Source: Caulochytrium protostelioides (Eukaryota; Chytridiomycota; Caulochytriomycetes; Caulochytriales; Caulochytriaceae). From it: 34,796 nt of DNA. The stretch spans positions 1-34,796 of the forward strand of contig ML014303.1 in assembly GCA_003615045.1 (NCBI GenBank). The letters run 5' to 3'. The notes beneath the pieces were generated by a model. The model did not search any database. It was not told the origin of the DNA and worked only from the letters and a program-made list of their open reading frames with translations. Below, piece by piece: positions 1 to 7,708 of the stretch (position 1 is its first letter; each line of letters starts with the position of its first letter). Position numbers and translations under genes: made by a program.

Positions 1-289
1 ATGCACCGGCCCCGTCGTCGTCGTCTCGGCCGGCGTCGATAGGATGGGGATGACGACAAGCGCTGTTTTCTCGGTCTGCATAACTGCCGAGGCCAAGTCG
101 AATTAGGGCGGGAGAAAGTCGATCGTGCCCGGTGCACATTAAGAGGAGCGTTGCTGCTGTGGCTGCTGCTGCCGGGGCAGATCGATAGTCGAGATACAGG
201 CCCCCGCGTGCGGTTCCGGTGAGGCTGAGCCATTTTACCGTAGTGCATCACCCACTTTACCTAGTCCGTGGCCGACGACAACACCGAAC

Positions 290-726
290 ATATTTTTGTT
301 TAACGAGTTTCCAATGTATGCTCGTACGTGGCGAGCCACGCCTCCAGGAAGCGGTGGTGTTCGGCGAGTGCTGTGCCTTTGATGCTGACCGCCGCCAGCC
401 ACTACAGCAGCTCTTTCAAATGGCGCTGCTACGTCTCTGACCGCTTTTGGACGGCTTGCATGCCGGCTTCCACATCGTGCTGCTTTCGAGTCCGTTTCCA
501 GCTGACGACCCGGCCTTTGGGCCCCACCCACCCCCTATAGATCTTGGTGCGGCCCGGGTCGTTCCCGAGAATGTAGTGCTGATTCCGGCTGTCTGCCAAA
601 GGGTTCTTGGTCTGATTGGGGCTACCTGCCAAGGGGCTCTTGGTCCCGGGGGTAGTCGTGGCAATCGGCACAGCGTCGGACACCTTCTTCTGACGCTCGA
701 AGTGGACGCTCGAAGTCCCTTCTAAT
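290..726 (-). pseudogene. Degraded Fanzor (eukaryotic TnpB-like RuvC nuclease) fragment
   Basis: Read on the minus strand, the segment after a stop near 727 gives one frame with a RuvC-I-like stretch, HYILGNDPGRTKIYRG, followed by RTRKQHDVEAG. This matches the Fanzor pattern of a DPG motif, then a short beta hairpin, then a (T/R)-x-K-x-Y/H segment. The frame is cut by two in-frame stops near 428 and 401, but the same frame continues with SIKGTALAEHHRFLEAW and LATYEHTLETR. That agrees with the helical Fanzor segment (S-x-K-x-x-x-L followed by FL and an aromatic). After a third stop, a neighbouring frame gives HWKLVKQKYVRCCRRPRTR, the expected basic K-W-x-x-x-x-K-Q block. The RuvC-II and zinc-finger/RuvC-III regions are missing, so this is an inactive relic. 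The family call is by motif pattern only, without a search. Fanzors are RNA-guided nucleases carried by eukaryotic transposons and some giant viruses. Confidence 0.6.
579..644 (-). repeat. 33-bp tandem duplication inside the Fanzor relic
   Basis: Two adjacent 33-bp units (579-611 and 612-644) agree at 27 of 33 positions by eye. On the minus strand they encode TKSPLAGSPNQ and TKNPLADSRNQ just before the RuvC-I motif. The duplication keeps the frame, so it may have arisen while the gene was still coding. Confidence 0.8.
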
Positions 727-810
727 TAAAACTGCGTCAAACAACATCCATATTGATTCACATGTAGAGATCGATGTTAAAAAAGCAGCTGCTATACTTG
801 GAATAGGAAA

Positions 811-2904
811 TTACAAAATCATGAATACCGAGGTGGCGAGTGCAGCGGCGAAAAGGCGGGACACAAAATCACCATCCAGTGAAACGGAGGAAGCACCGCT
901 GAATGTCACGGGGGACATTGCCTTTGTACCTGCAGATGTGGTGGTCGATGCCACAGACGGCGCCGTGGTCGACGACGTCACAGCGGTCTCCGCCGAAAGC
1001 TCTTGCCTCTTTCTGCGGCGAAGACCAGCCAGGGCCCCAGAGTCTTGTCGTTTGAAGCGTAAGAGACCGGCGGGTAGCACCGTTTCAGTCGCCCCATCGT
1101 CGTACTCGTAAACCGTTACGGTGTAGTCGGCCGGCGCGGTCGTCGAGGGCGAGGCCCTGCATCGCTGGGCAGACGTCGTTGAAGCAACGGCCGCTGCCGC
1201 CGATGTGATCACTGCAGGATCAGTGGTTGTCGCCGCCAGTGGGCTGTCAGAGGGCGAAGCCGCAGCGGGCGCAGCAGACGTCACATCCGGAGCATACGTT
1301 GCTGGCTTCGTCATCTGATCGTCATCTGCATTATCAGCTTCCGGAACGCCTGTGGAGGCGGGAGCAGCCAGCGCCGAGGTCGACGCAGATGGTGTCGGAT
1401 AGTCGTCCACCGCCGCCGGCAGAGCCGAGGTTTCGGAGCTCGAAGGGGAGGATGTCGAAGGGCTCACAGTGGTTGTCATCGGTTTCGCCACTGACGATTG
1501 GGTAGACACGTAGCCTGTTGCACTGGGACTCGGAGAAACAGGAGGGGCCGCCGACGTGATATCCGGGCTAGTTGTTCCGTAGTCCGAACCCTTCTCACCG
1601 TAAGTCGAACTCGATAGGGACGGCTTCGCCGTGGCCAGTGCGGTAGCTGTCTGCATGGTCGTGGGCATCTCTTCGGCACTGGAACTCAAGTTTTTCGAGC
1701 TCGGAGAAGCGGCAGGAGCAGCCGACGAGACTCCCGGTTTGGTCACCTCGTCATCGGGCGCCTTGTCATAGTCAGAGCTAGAAGACGTCGGCTTTGCTGC
1801 AGCCGACGTAGCATAAGCCTTGACGGTTGAGGTCGTTGGGTAGCCTGCAATGGTCGAACTGGGAGAAGCTACAGGTGCTGTTGACGAAAACTCTGGCTTG
1901 GTGGCCCCGTAGTTGGATGTCTTATCGCCGTAAATCGAACTAGACGGGGACGGCTTTGCGGATACCGCTGCCGCAGATGTCGCCGTGATTGACGATGATG
2001 TTACGGCAGGGCGAGGAGACGATGTTGCTGAAGCGGTGGAGGTTGCCTCCGCCTTGGTGCTCTCATCATTAGAGGTTGATGTAGAGGACAGTGAAGTTAC
2101 GGGCTTGTAATCGCCTGCGACACTCGTGGTGACTTTCCGTCCTGTCGACGACGTTTTGGGGACGGTTGCTGCGGGTGCCGCCGATGTTTCGGTGGTTTTC
2201 GGTGCGGCGGTCGACGACGATGTATCAATGTCTGTCTGCTTTGCTGCGACCGATGTCCGCGTCACAGCTGGACTAGCCGACTGTTGCGTGGTAAACTTCT
2301 GAGAATCTTCATCGGACAACTGTTTCCCATGGCCACGATCTCCCGCGCCGTATTCTTCACTCGCGTTTTGGCTCCTATCGCCTGGCGTCTTATGGCCGTC
2401 TTGCCCGCTGCTACGATCGCCGTCCGTGCGCCGTACCTTACGTCTTCTCGTGAAGGTCGAACCGGAGGCTGAGGAGTCATTCGATACAGCAGCACTTCTG
2501 CTGCAGAGTGAGGCATCCACTTGGACTATCTCAGCAGTGACGCTGGTCTCGTCGAGTGAGCCGAAAATGGACGCGAAGGCGGACTCGGAAAGGTCAAGAT
2601 GTTTGTCGGTTGCGGACGGATCGGCTGACGGTTGGTGCACCGCCAGAACGTACTGCGGCGCCGCCGCAGGCGTTTGGGAATTGACCACGGACCAGCATGT
2701 CCCGCATGCGTCGGTCTCGCCCCCGGTGAGAACGGCCAGCTGTGCCGAGTTGGCTACGTTATTGGCCAAGTCACATGACGCTTGAAGGGATGCTAACTGG
2801 CTGGTCACATCGAACGTTTGGTAGCTGGCGGGAACCACTTCACCGTTGACGTGGTGCGGCACGGCCATCAGGAGCGTCAGCCCCAACGTGAGTTGAAACA
2901 ACAT
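811..2904 (-). CDS. Secreted double-psi beta-barrel protein with mucin-like repeats and GPI-type tail
   Basis: A 697-residue protein. Residues 1-21 form a signal peptide with a hydrophobic core, ending in HHVNG. Residues about 22-145 look like the double-psi beta-barrel fold of expansin/barwin/RlpA-like proteins: DACGTCWSV, then YVLAVHQ, then HLDLSESAFASIFG, then a final cysteine (ASLCS). Such domains in fungi bind or loosen wall polysaccharides; the substrate here is unknown. A basic patch (FTRRRKVRR) follows. Residues about 160-660 are Ser/Thr/Ala/Pro-rich and suited to O-mannosylation, with imperfect repeats of roughly 60 residues. Two Kex2-like sites (RFKRQ and RRRKRQ) lie near residues 615-630. 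The last about 20 residues (FVSRLFAAALATSVFMIL) are hydrophobic, typical of a GPI-attachment signal. The ATG at 2902-2904 has A at -3. It is very likely a wall or surface protein; the enzymatic role is unproven. Confidence 0.85.
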   Translation of the reverse strand: MLFQLTLGLTLLMAVPHHVNGEVVPASYQTFDVTSQLASLQASCDLANNVANSAQLAVLTGGETDACGTCWSVVNSQTPAAAPQYVLAVHQPSADPSATDKHLDLSESAFASIFGSLDETSVTAEIVQVDASLCSRSAAVSNDSSASGSTFTRRRKVRRTDGDRSSGQDGHKTPGDRSQNASEEYGAGDRGHGKQLSDEDSQKFTTQQSASPAVTRTSVAAKQTDIDTSSSTAAPKTTETSAAPAATVPKTSSTGRKVTTSVAGDYKPVTSLSSTSTSNDESTKAEATSTASATSSPRPAVTSSSITATSAAAVSAKPSPSSSIYGDKTSNYGATKPEFSSTAPVASPSSTIAGYPTTSTVKAYATSAAAKPTSSSSDYDKAPDDEVTKPGVSSAAPAASPSSKNLSSSAEEMPTTMQTATALATAKPSLSSSTYGEKGSDYGTTSPDITSAAPPVSPSPSATGYVSTQSSVAKPMTTTVSPSTSSPSSSETSALPAAVDDYPTPSASTSALAAPASTGVPEADNADDDQMTKPATYAPDVTSAAPAAASPSDSPLAATTTDPAVITSAAAAVASTTSAQRCRASPSTTAPADYTVTVYEYDDGATETVLPAGLLRFKRQDSGALAGLRRRKRQELSAETAVTSSTTAPSVASTTTSAGTKAMSPVTFSGASSVSLDGDFVSRLFAAALATSVFMIL

Positions 2905-3136
2905 GATGGATGAGTTTCGCTATAAAAGAGACCGACCAGCGGTAGATATGAAAGCAGAAAGCAAGTGCGGAGTCGGTGATAGAGACATCAACACGCCGAA
3001 CCTGCGGCGATGAACGATGATTGACAACACACTAGGACAAGTTGTCGGAAGACTGATAGTGGTCCTGTTCGGCCGATCATCGTCGTTATAACACACGTCG
3101 CATGATGGAATGGACCGTGACACGTGGTCATGGGTA

Positions 3137-3144
3137 CTTTTATA
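3137..3144 (-). promoter_or_regulatory. TATA-like box for the secreted DPBB protein
   Basis: The minus strand reads TATAAAAG about 230 bases upstream of the ATG at 2904, with a CACGTG E-box-like site at 3121-3126 just downstream. This implies a leader of about 200 bases. A second TATAAAAG at 2921-2928 is on the plus strand and too close to the ATG to serve this gene. Confidence 0.4.
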
Positions 3145-3149
3145 CTTGA

Positions 3150-5380
3150 CCTCTGCTCCACCCCATTTCGAAGCACGACAAGCCCAACAGTAGGCGATGA
3201 ATGGCGAAAGACGAACAGTCGAGCAAACCAATCACCGAAAAGTGGATCGCAAGCATGCATGCTCACGGTAGCCGCGACGACGGATGCATCTTTTGACCCG
3301 TTCGGGGGGGTTGTCGCCTTGCGTCGAGGATTCGCGTGACAGAGACGCCACCACCACAAGCAGGGCAGCAAATCTCGCGCCGCCGAGTCCGAATGGCACG
3401 ACTCGTCTCGAGGCTAAGACTGTAAGCAAACTTCAGCGGCCATCAGCTCGAACCACGCTTGTTAGATGTCCATCGGTGGCGTCGACCGACAATGGCGGCC
3501 ATACTGCATCGTAACGCCATAGTCGCACGTTGTGGCCACCTCGGCAAGCAGGACCCACAGAAGGCAAAACGGAGGGCCGGCGCGAGCTTGTCAGGATCAC
3601 GTTGTGTGCCCCTTCATACACAAACGAGAATTAGTGCGGGAACGCCTCGTCGACGCACATCGTCCCTTGTGGGGCACGATGTCTGGGTTGGAGTGAAGAG
3701 GCTTCGGACTCGTGCGAAGTCGGAGTCCTCACTGGTCCTGACAGGGAGCATGCTGTCAGTCGATCGGCCGCCCACGCATCACAATGGCACTCCTGCGTAC
3801 GAGGAGATCCGCTTGTTCCTTCCTTCCTGCCAGCTGCCAAGGTGTCCCTTTGCGAGATATCGGTCCAAACTGCGGCGAATGGAAAGGGGCCTGAGGCTCA
3901 GGTTGGGGACGACAAACGAATTGGCTGTTGAATGAAAAGATGGACAGTTTGCAAACCATGATAATGATACGGCAGTCATGGATGGTGCGCCTCAGTCCTC
4001 GTCGTTCGCCAATGCGATGTGAATGGTACCCTTTGCGATGACGAGGGTGCATCATAGAGACCTCACTCGGATCATCCGTCAAGCTGATATGATGACCAAG
4101 GTAGCCATCTCGTCTCGTCAGGACTTAGCGCGATGCATGCCGACTGCTTATAAGCGATACCGAGGGCGAGAAGGTGAGAAAATGCCCATTTTTTGGCTGC
4201 AATGCGTGCGGCCGCAGCCATGGACACGCTGGACCTGATGAAAGAGCCGACTGTCAAGAGTTCCATGGATAAGATCGAACCCTTCTTTCATGCTGCGAAC
4301 CGACCGCCCGGCCGATACCTGTTATACATGATTCGTCACATGATGTCTCCACGCATCCATTCTGCGCAACGGGCCGCCAGAGTGGATATCTTGGAGGAGC
4401 TACACGATGAATTGGAGTTCCAGAAAGCGTTGATGACAAGAGGCCGCGGCCTCCCAAGCTGTCGTACCTGGCGGCCTGACATGTGCCCAGCGTCCTTCCT
4501 GAATGGCAGGATCACCCCAACCATGATGCAGCTCCTTTCGTCGGCGACGCTCTGACGAGACCAGCGGCATGAAGTCAGCCCTCAACCTCGATGACCCCGA
4601 TGGATCTGTCGGGTCGACTGAAAAAGAGACGGAGATCCGTAGGTCGCAACATGGGGCAGAGCAACAAAACTCCCGCCTGCTTCTTTCCGGCCTCGACGGA
4701 ACAGTATGATCCGTTTTGAAATGACGATGAAGCCGATCAAATCCCCACCGCCGGTTCTGTCGTCGGGTAGTCTGGGCGGGAAGCCGACGGGTGAACCCCG
4801 CTCCTGAACGTGAGAGAAGGGCCTGCCTGGGACCATTCAAGCTGGCGCGACGCATGTGAGGATGAGTTCTACTACCGTTGAATCCTAGATCGATCCATCT
4901 CCTTCCTGACTCTCGGTGCTGGTGCCAACGGTCCGAGGTCGATTCCACCTCGTTTGGCTGATCCTGTCTGATCGATGAGTATCCATGTAACCCGCGGGGC
5001 AACCCAGCCCCTGTTCATGTGACCCTCGCGCGAGCGTGTGGCATCGCTCCCGGCACGAATGCGCTGCCCGGAAGCATTCACGCACCCTAGCGCGAGAGAA
5101 ATGCGTCAAAACGGACCCGGTAGGAGCGGGCAATCAATGGCGCAGGTGCTGCCAAGAGCGGCGTCGAGCCGCCACACCCCCAATGCTGCCTAGGCGCCGC
5201 TGCCCGTTGCTTGGAGACCTCGGCGACTCGTGGTCGACACGGTCGGAGATACATCCCGAGCCACAGATCGCACGGGCTCCATCGCGGCACCGTGCTCAAC
5301 CTCCGATGCGTGGATCGCTCGCTACCGTCGTCGTCTCCGTGCTGCTGCTGGAGCCGTGTTGACGTTCGCACACCGAGGTG
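3150..5380. other. Gene-poor stretch with no recognised gene
   Basis: No open frame here resembles a known family. Frames on both strands are short, overlap one another and mostly lack ATG starts. The one weak coding candidate (4202-4555) is listed separately. No tRNA-like structure was seen by eye. Confidence 0.5.
4202..4555 (+). CDS. Possible small hypothetical protein (weak)
   Basis: A 117-residue frame opens with ATG at 4202 (MRAAAAMDTLDLMKEP) and is unlike any family I recognise. In its favour are a CTTATAAG TATA-like element about 55 bases upstream (near 4147-4154), a fairly even amino-acid composition and the acidic, helix-prone stretch VDILEELHDELEFQ. Against it, an ATG at 4182 in another frame would be met first by a scanning ribosome, codon third positions are less GC-rich than in the certain genes, and no signal, membrane segment or motif is visible. 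It may be a chance frame. Confidence 0.2.
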   Translation: MRAAAAMDTLDLMKEPTVKSSMDKIEPFFHAANRPPGRYLLYMIRHMMSPRIHSAQRAARVDILEELHDELEFQKALMTRGRGLPSCRTWRPDMCPASFLNGRITPTMMQLLSSATL

Positions 5381-5388
5381 CCGCGCTC

Positions 5389-5450
5389 GCCGGCTTTTCG
5401 GCAGGCCGGCGAGCGCGGCACCGTGCCGGCTTTTCGGCAGGCCGGCGAGC
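5389..5450. repeat. Two 26-bp direct repeats, period 36
   Basis: Positions 5389-5414 and 5425-5450 carry the same 26-bp unit, which starts GCCGGCTTTTCGGCAGG and ends CCGGCGAGC. A 10-bp spacer separates them. Each unit has GCCGGC palindromes at both ends, so each could fold into a small hairpin. Confidence 0.9.
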
Positions 5451-5478
5451 ATGGCATGGCATGGCATGGCATGGCATG
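5449..5478. repeat. (GCATG)6 pentanucleotide microsatellite
   Basis: Six uninterrupted GCATG units directly follow the 26-bp repeats. The register creates repeated ATG triplets, but no gene is seen here. Confidence 0.95.
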
Positions 5479-5515
5479 GAGCCGTCGCTGCAATCATGGA
5501 GCCGTCGCTGCAATC
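5476..5515. repeat. 20-bp tandem repeat, two perfect copies plus a partial third
   Basis: The unit ATGGAGCCGTCGCTGCAATC occurs at 5476-5495 and 5496-5515. A third, diverging copy begins at 5516 (ATGGAGCCG). It continues the repeat cluster that starts at 5389. Confidence 0.95.
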
Positions 5516-6120
5516 ATGGAGCCGCCGACCGCGCCGCACATCCCTGCCGCCGCCACCGTCACCCCCGCTGCCACCGCCTGCCGGATGGATCAGCCGCCGC
5601 GGCTCCGCACATGTGACTGGCGCCTCGCCCCCGTTCTCGTAGGCGTCACGCTGCCATGGTGTGCCACGCCGGGCCATAGCGCGCCACGTCGGGCCGCGCC
5701 GCCCCCCGGCTGCCGCCCTTTGCTGGCGATCCGCGCGCACCGAGGGCCGCCTCCGCCTATTTTTACTCGCGGGACGCGCCGCCATATTCGCCCGTCGCCA
5801 GGATCGGCACCACAGCGCCGCCCATCGTGCGGCGCGTCCGCAATGGCCCAACTGCGATCCGCGGGTCGGGTCGGGTGCCGCCTCATCCCTGTCCTTCCTC
5901 GCGTGTGCTGGCTCCTCCACGCATCGCCTCATCGACTCGACGGGGCCTGGCTGGCGCGCTCATCCGCCTGATGCCGGGCGCCTACGCCTGATGCTCTTTA
6001 GTTATATTTATCGCCCGGGCCCCCTTTTCCTCCTTTCCCGCGTTCTCACACAAGCACGCCACAGCGTCCACGATCCCGCTCATACGTGGCGCCCCAACCC
6101 GTCGCTTCATCACGCGGTTT

Positions 6121-6190
6121 CGCATCGCATTGCATTGCATTGCATTGCATCGCATCGCATCGCATTGCATCGCATCGCATTGCATCGCAT
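6121..6190. repeat. (YGCAT)14 pentanucleotide microsatellite
   Basis: Fourteen consecutive CGCAT/TGCAT units are followed by decayed units (CGTAA CGCAT CGTAG). It lies about 275 bp upstream of the ATG8 start codon, so it may fall in or near that promoter. It shares the GCAT core with the (GCATG)6 array 0.7 kb away. Confidence 0.95.
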
Positions 6191-6463
6191 CGTAACGCAT
6201 CGTAGCGCTCAGCAGGACGGTTGGATTGGTCCGCTATATCAGAATTTGAATCACGCTCGTGGTCGTGCTACCGACACATCGCGCATACGATCGGCCCGTG
6301 TCGCCGACCCTTGGTCTCGCTTAAGCTTTGCCGACGGTTTTAACTTGGCCGATCGCCGCACCCTGCTCGTCAGTTTTCTTTGGCCGATCTCGCCCAATTC
6401 GGTTTCTCTTTTTCTAGCTCATTGCTTTCATTCCTGATCGCGCAATCCCGTCGCTCCGGCACC

Positions 6464-6904
6464 ATGGTCCGCTCTAAGTTCAAGGACGAGTACCCGTTCG
6501 AGAAGCGGGCGCTCGAGGCCTCGCGCATCACCCAGAAGTATCCGGACCGTATCCCTTGCATCGTGGAGCGCAGTGCGCAGTCGTCGCCATCGCTGCCACT
6601 CATCGATAAAAAGAAGTACCTCGTCCCGTCCGACCTGACCGTCGGCCAGTTCGTCTACGTCATCCGCAAGCGCATTAAGCTCGCGCCCGAGAAAGCGATC
6701 TTCATCTTTGTCGAGGGCGTGCTGCCGCCGTCGTCGATGCTGCTGGCCCGCGTCTACGAGGAGCACAAGGACGAAGACGGGTTCCTCTACGTCGTGTACT
6801 CGTCCGAAAACACCTTTGGAGCGGGCCTCAGGAGAGCGCCGCTTGACGCGGACCTCATGCACGAAGCACTCTGTGAGCTTGGCGCGACCGTCGCCGAGGC
6901 ATAG
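6464..6904 (+). CDS. ATG8: Autophagy ubiquitin-like protein Atg8, with extended C-terminus
   Basis: A 146-residue protein starting in an ideal context (CACCATGG). It follows the Atg8/LC3/GABARAP family almost end to end: [11 protein letters not shown] at the N-terminal helices, RIPCIVER, then [41 protein letters not shown] and ENTFG. The protein is lipidated to phosphatidylethanolamine and drives autophagosome membrane growth and cargo capture. Atg4 normally cuts after the conserved glycine, here Gly119. Yeast Atg8 has one residue after that glycine; here 27 follow ([17 protein letters not shown] and on to the stop). No GT splice donor lies at the junction, so the tail appears to be genuinely translated. 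There are also about two extra residues ([12 protein letters not shown]) in the loop before DKKKYLVP. The upstream region is pyrimidine-rich with no clear TATA box. Confidence 0.97.
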   Translation: MVRSKFKDEYPFEKRALEASRITQKYPDRIPCIVERSAQSSPSLPLIDKKKYLVPSDLTVGQFVYVIRKRIKLAPEKAIFIFVEGVLPPSSMLLARVYEEHKDEDGFLYVVYSSENTFGAGLRRAPLDADLMHEALCELGATVAEA

Positions 6905-7708
6905 AGCCCGCCCCGCAGGGTCCCGCCACCCACGGATGAAGCGCTGATGTCGGGGTTGCGTTGATCCTCGACTCCGCATTCATCCTTTTTCTTTCTTTAC
7001 AATTTTCTTTTACTTTTCGTTTTTGTTTCTCAATACCGATTCATTGATCTTCGTGTGATCAGGCTGAGGTGGATGGCCCATTGGCGGGATGCAGCCACGT
7101 GGCGGGTCAGCGATGCGCGTGGCCATGTGTCCTGCCGAAGAGACGGCAGCAAGTCGCCGACACCGCAAGCGGGCGGCGGTCAACGCCGAGGCCGCTTCGG
7201 CGGGGCGAGGCCGGGCTGAGGGGCTGGGTAGCCTCTGGAGAGGAGGGCCCATGAGGGCTTGAGGACTGGCGTGCTTTGCACTTCAGCGGTGGCGGGGGTC
7301 TCGCCAAGACCTGCGTGGGACAAGCGAGCCTGCGGACCCCATACGCGGAGACCAGCAAACGGTGATCTAGCGGCCGAGCCCAGCGCAGGGCTGGGAGCTT
7401 ACTTCGGGCTTCGCCTCCGCCTTCCGCTTGACCGCCGGCAGGCTCTCCGTGGCCACCTCTCCGGCCTAGGCGAGGCCGCCCCTAGGCTCTTCATACCCGG
7501 CGACCGCCCACGACTGTGCTGCATCCGCCTCCGCCTCCGCCTCCGCCCGCTCGTCCGCTCGCTGCCTGCTCGCCGCTGCTCGCTCGCTGGGTCGCTGGTC
7601 GCCGGACCGAGGACCCCGGATCGATTCTGCTGCGGCCGGGGTGTCCCTCGGCCGTGCCGCGGCTCGGGTCGGCCGCTCGCTCACCCCCCAACGGCCCGTG
7701 TCCCGGCC
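6905..7708. other. Spacer between ATG8 and the coiled-coil gene
   Basis: It begins with the T-rich ATG8 3' region (around 6986-7030, several TTTTCTTT runs) and continues as GC-rich sequence. The frame of the downstream gene is open from about 7259 without an ATG before 7709. This part is arginine- and proline-rich when translated and looks non-coding. Confidence 0.5.

Noticed and set aside
2921-2928. TATAAAAG as promoter of the secreted barrel protein
   Set aside because: It is on the plus strand and only 17 bases from the minus-strand start codon.
5389-5515. CRISPR-like array
   Set aside because: Only two 26-bp copies with a single 10-bp spacer, followed by simple microsatellites; a eukaryotic context also argues against it.
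7259-7708. N-terminal extension of the large coiled-coil frame
   Set aside because: The frame is open but begins with TTG; the first ATG is 7709. The extension is Arg/Pro-rich like random GC-rich DNA.
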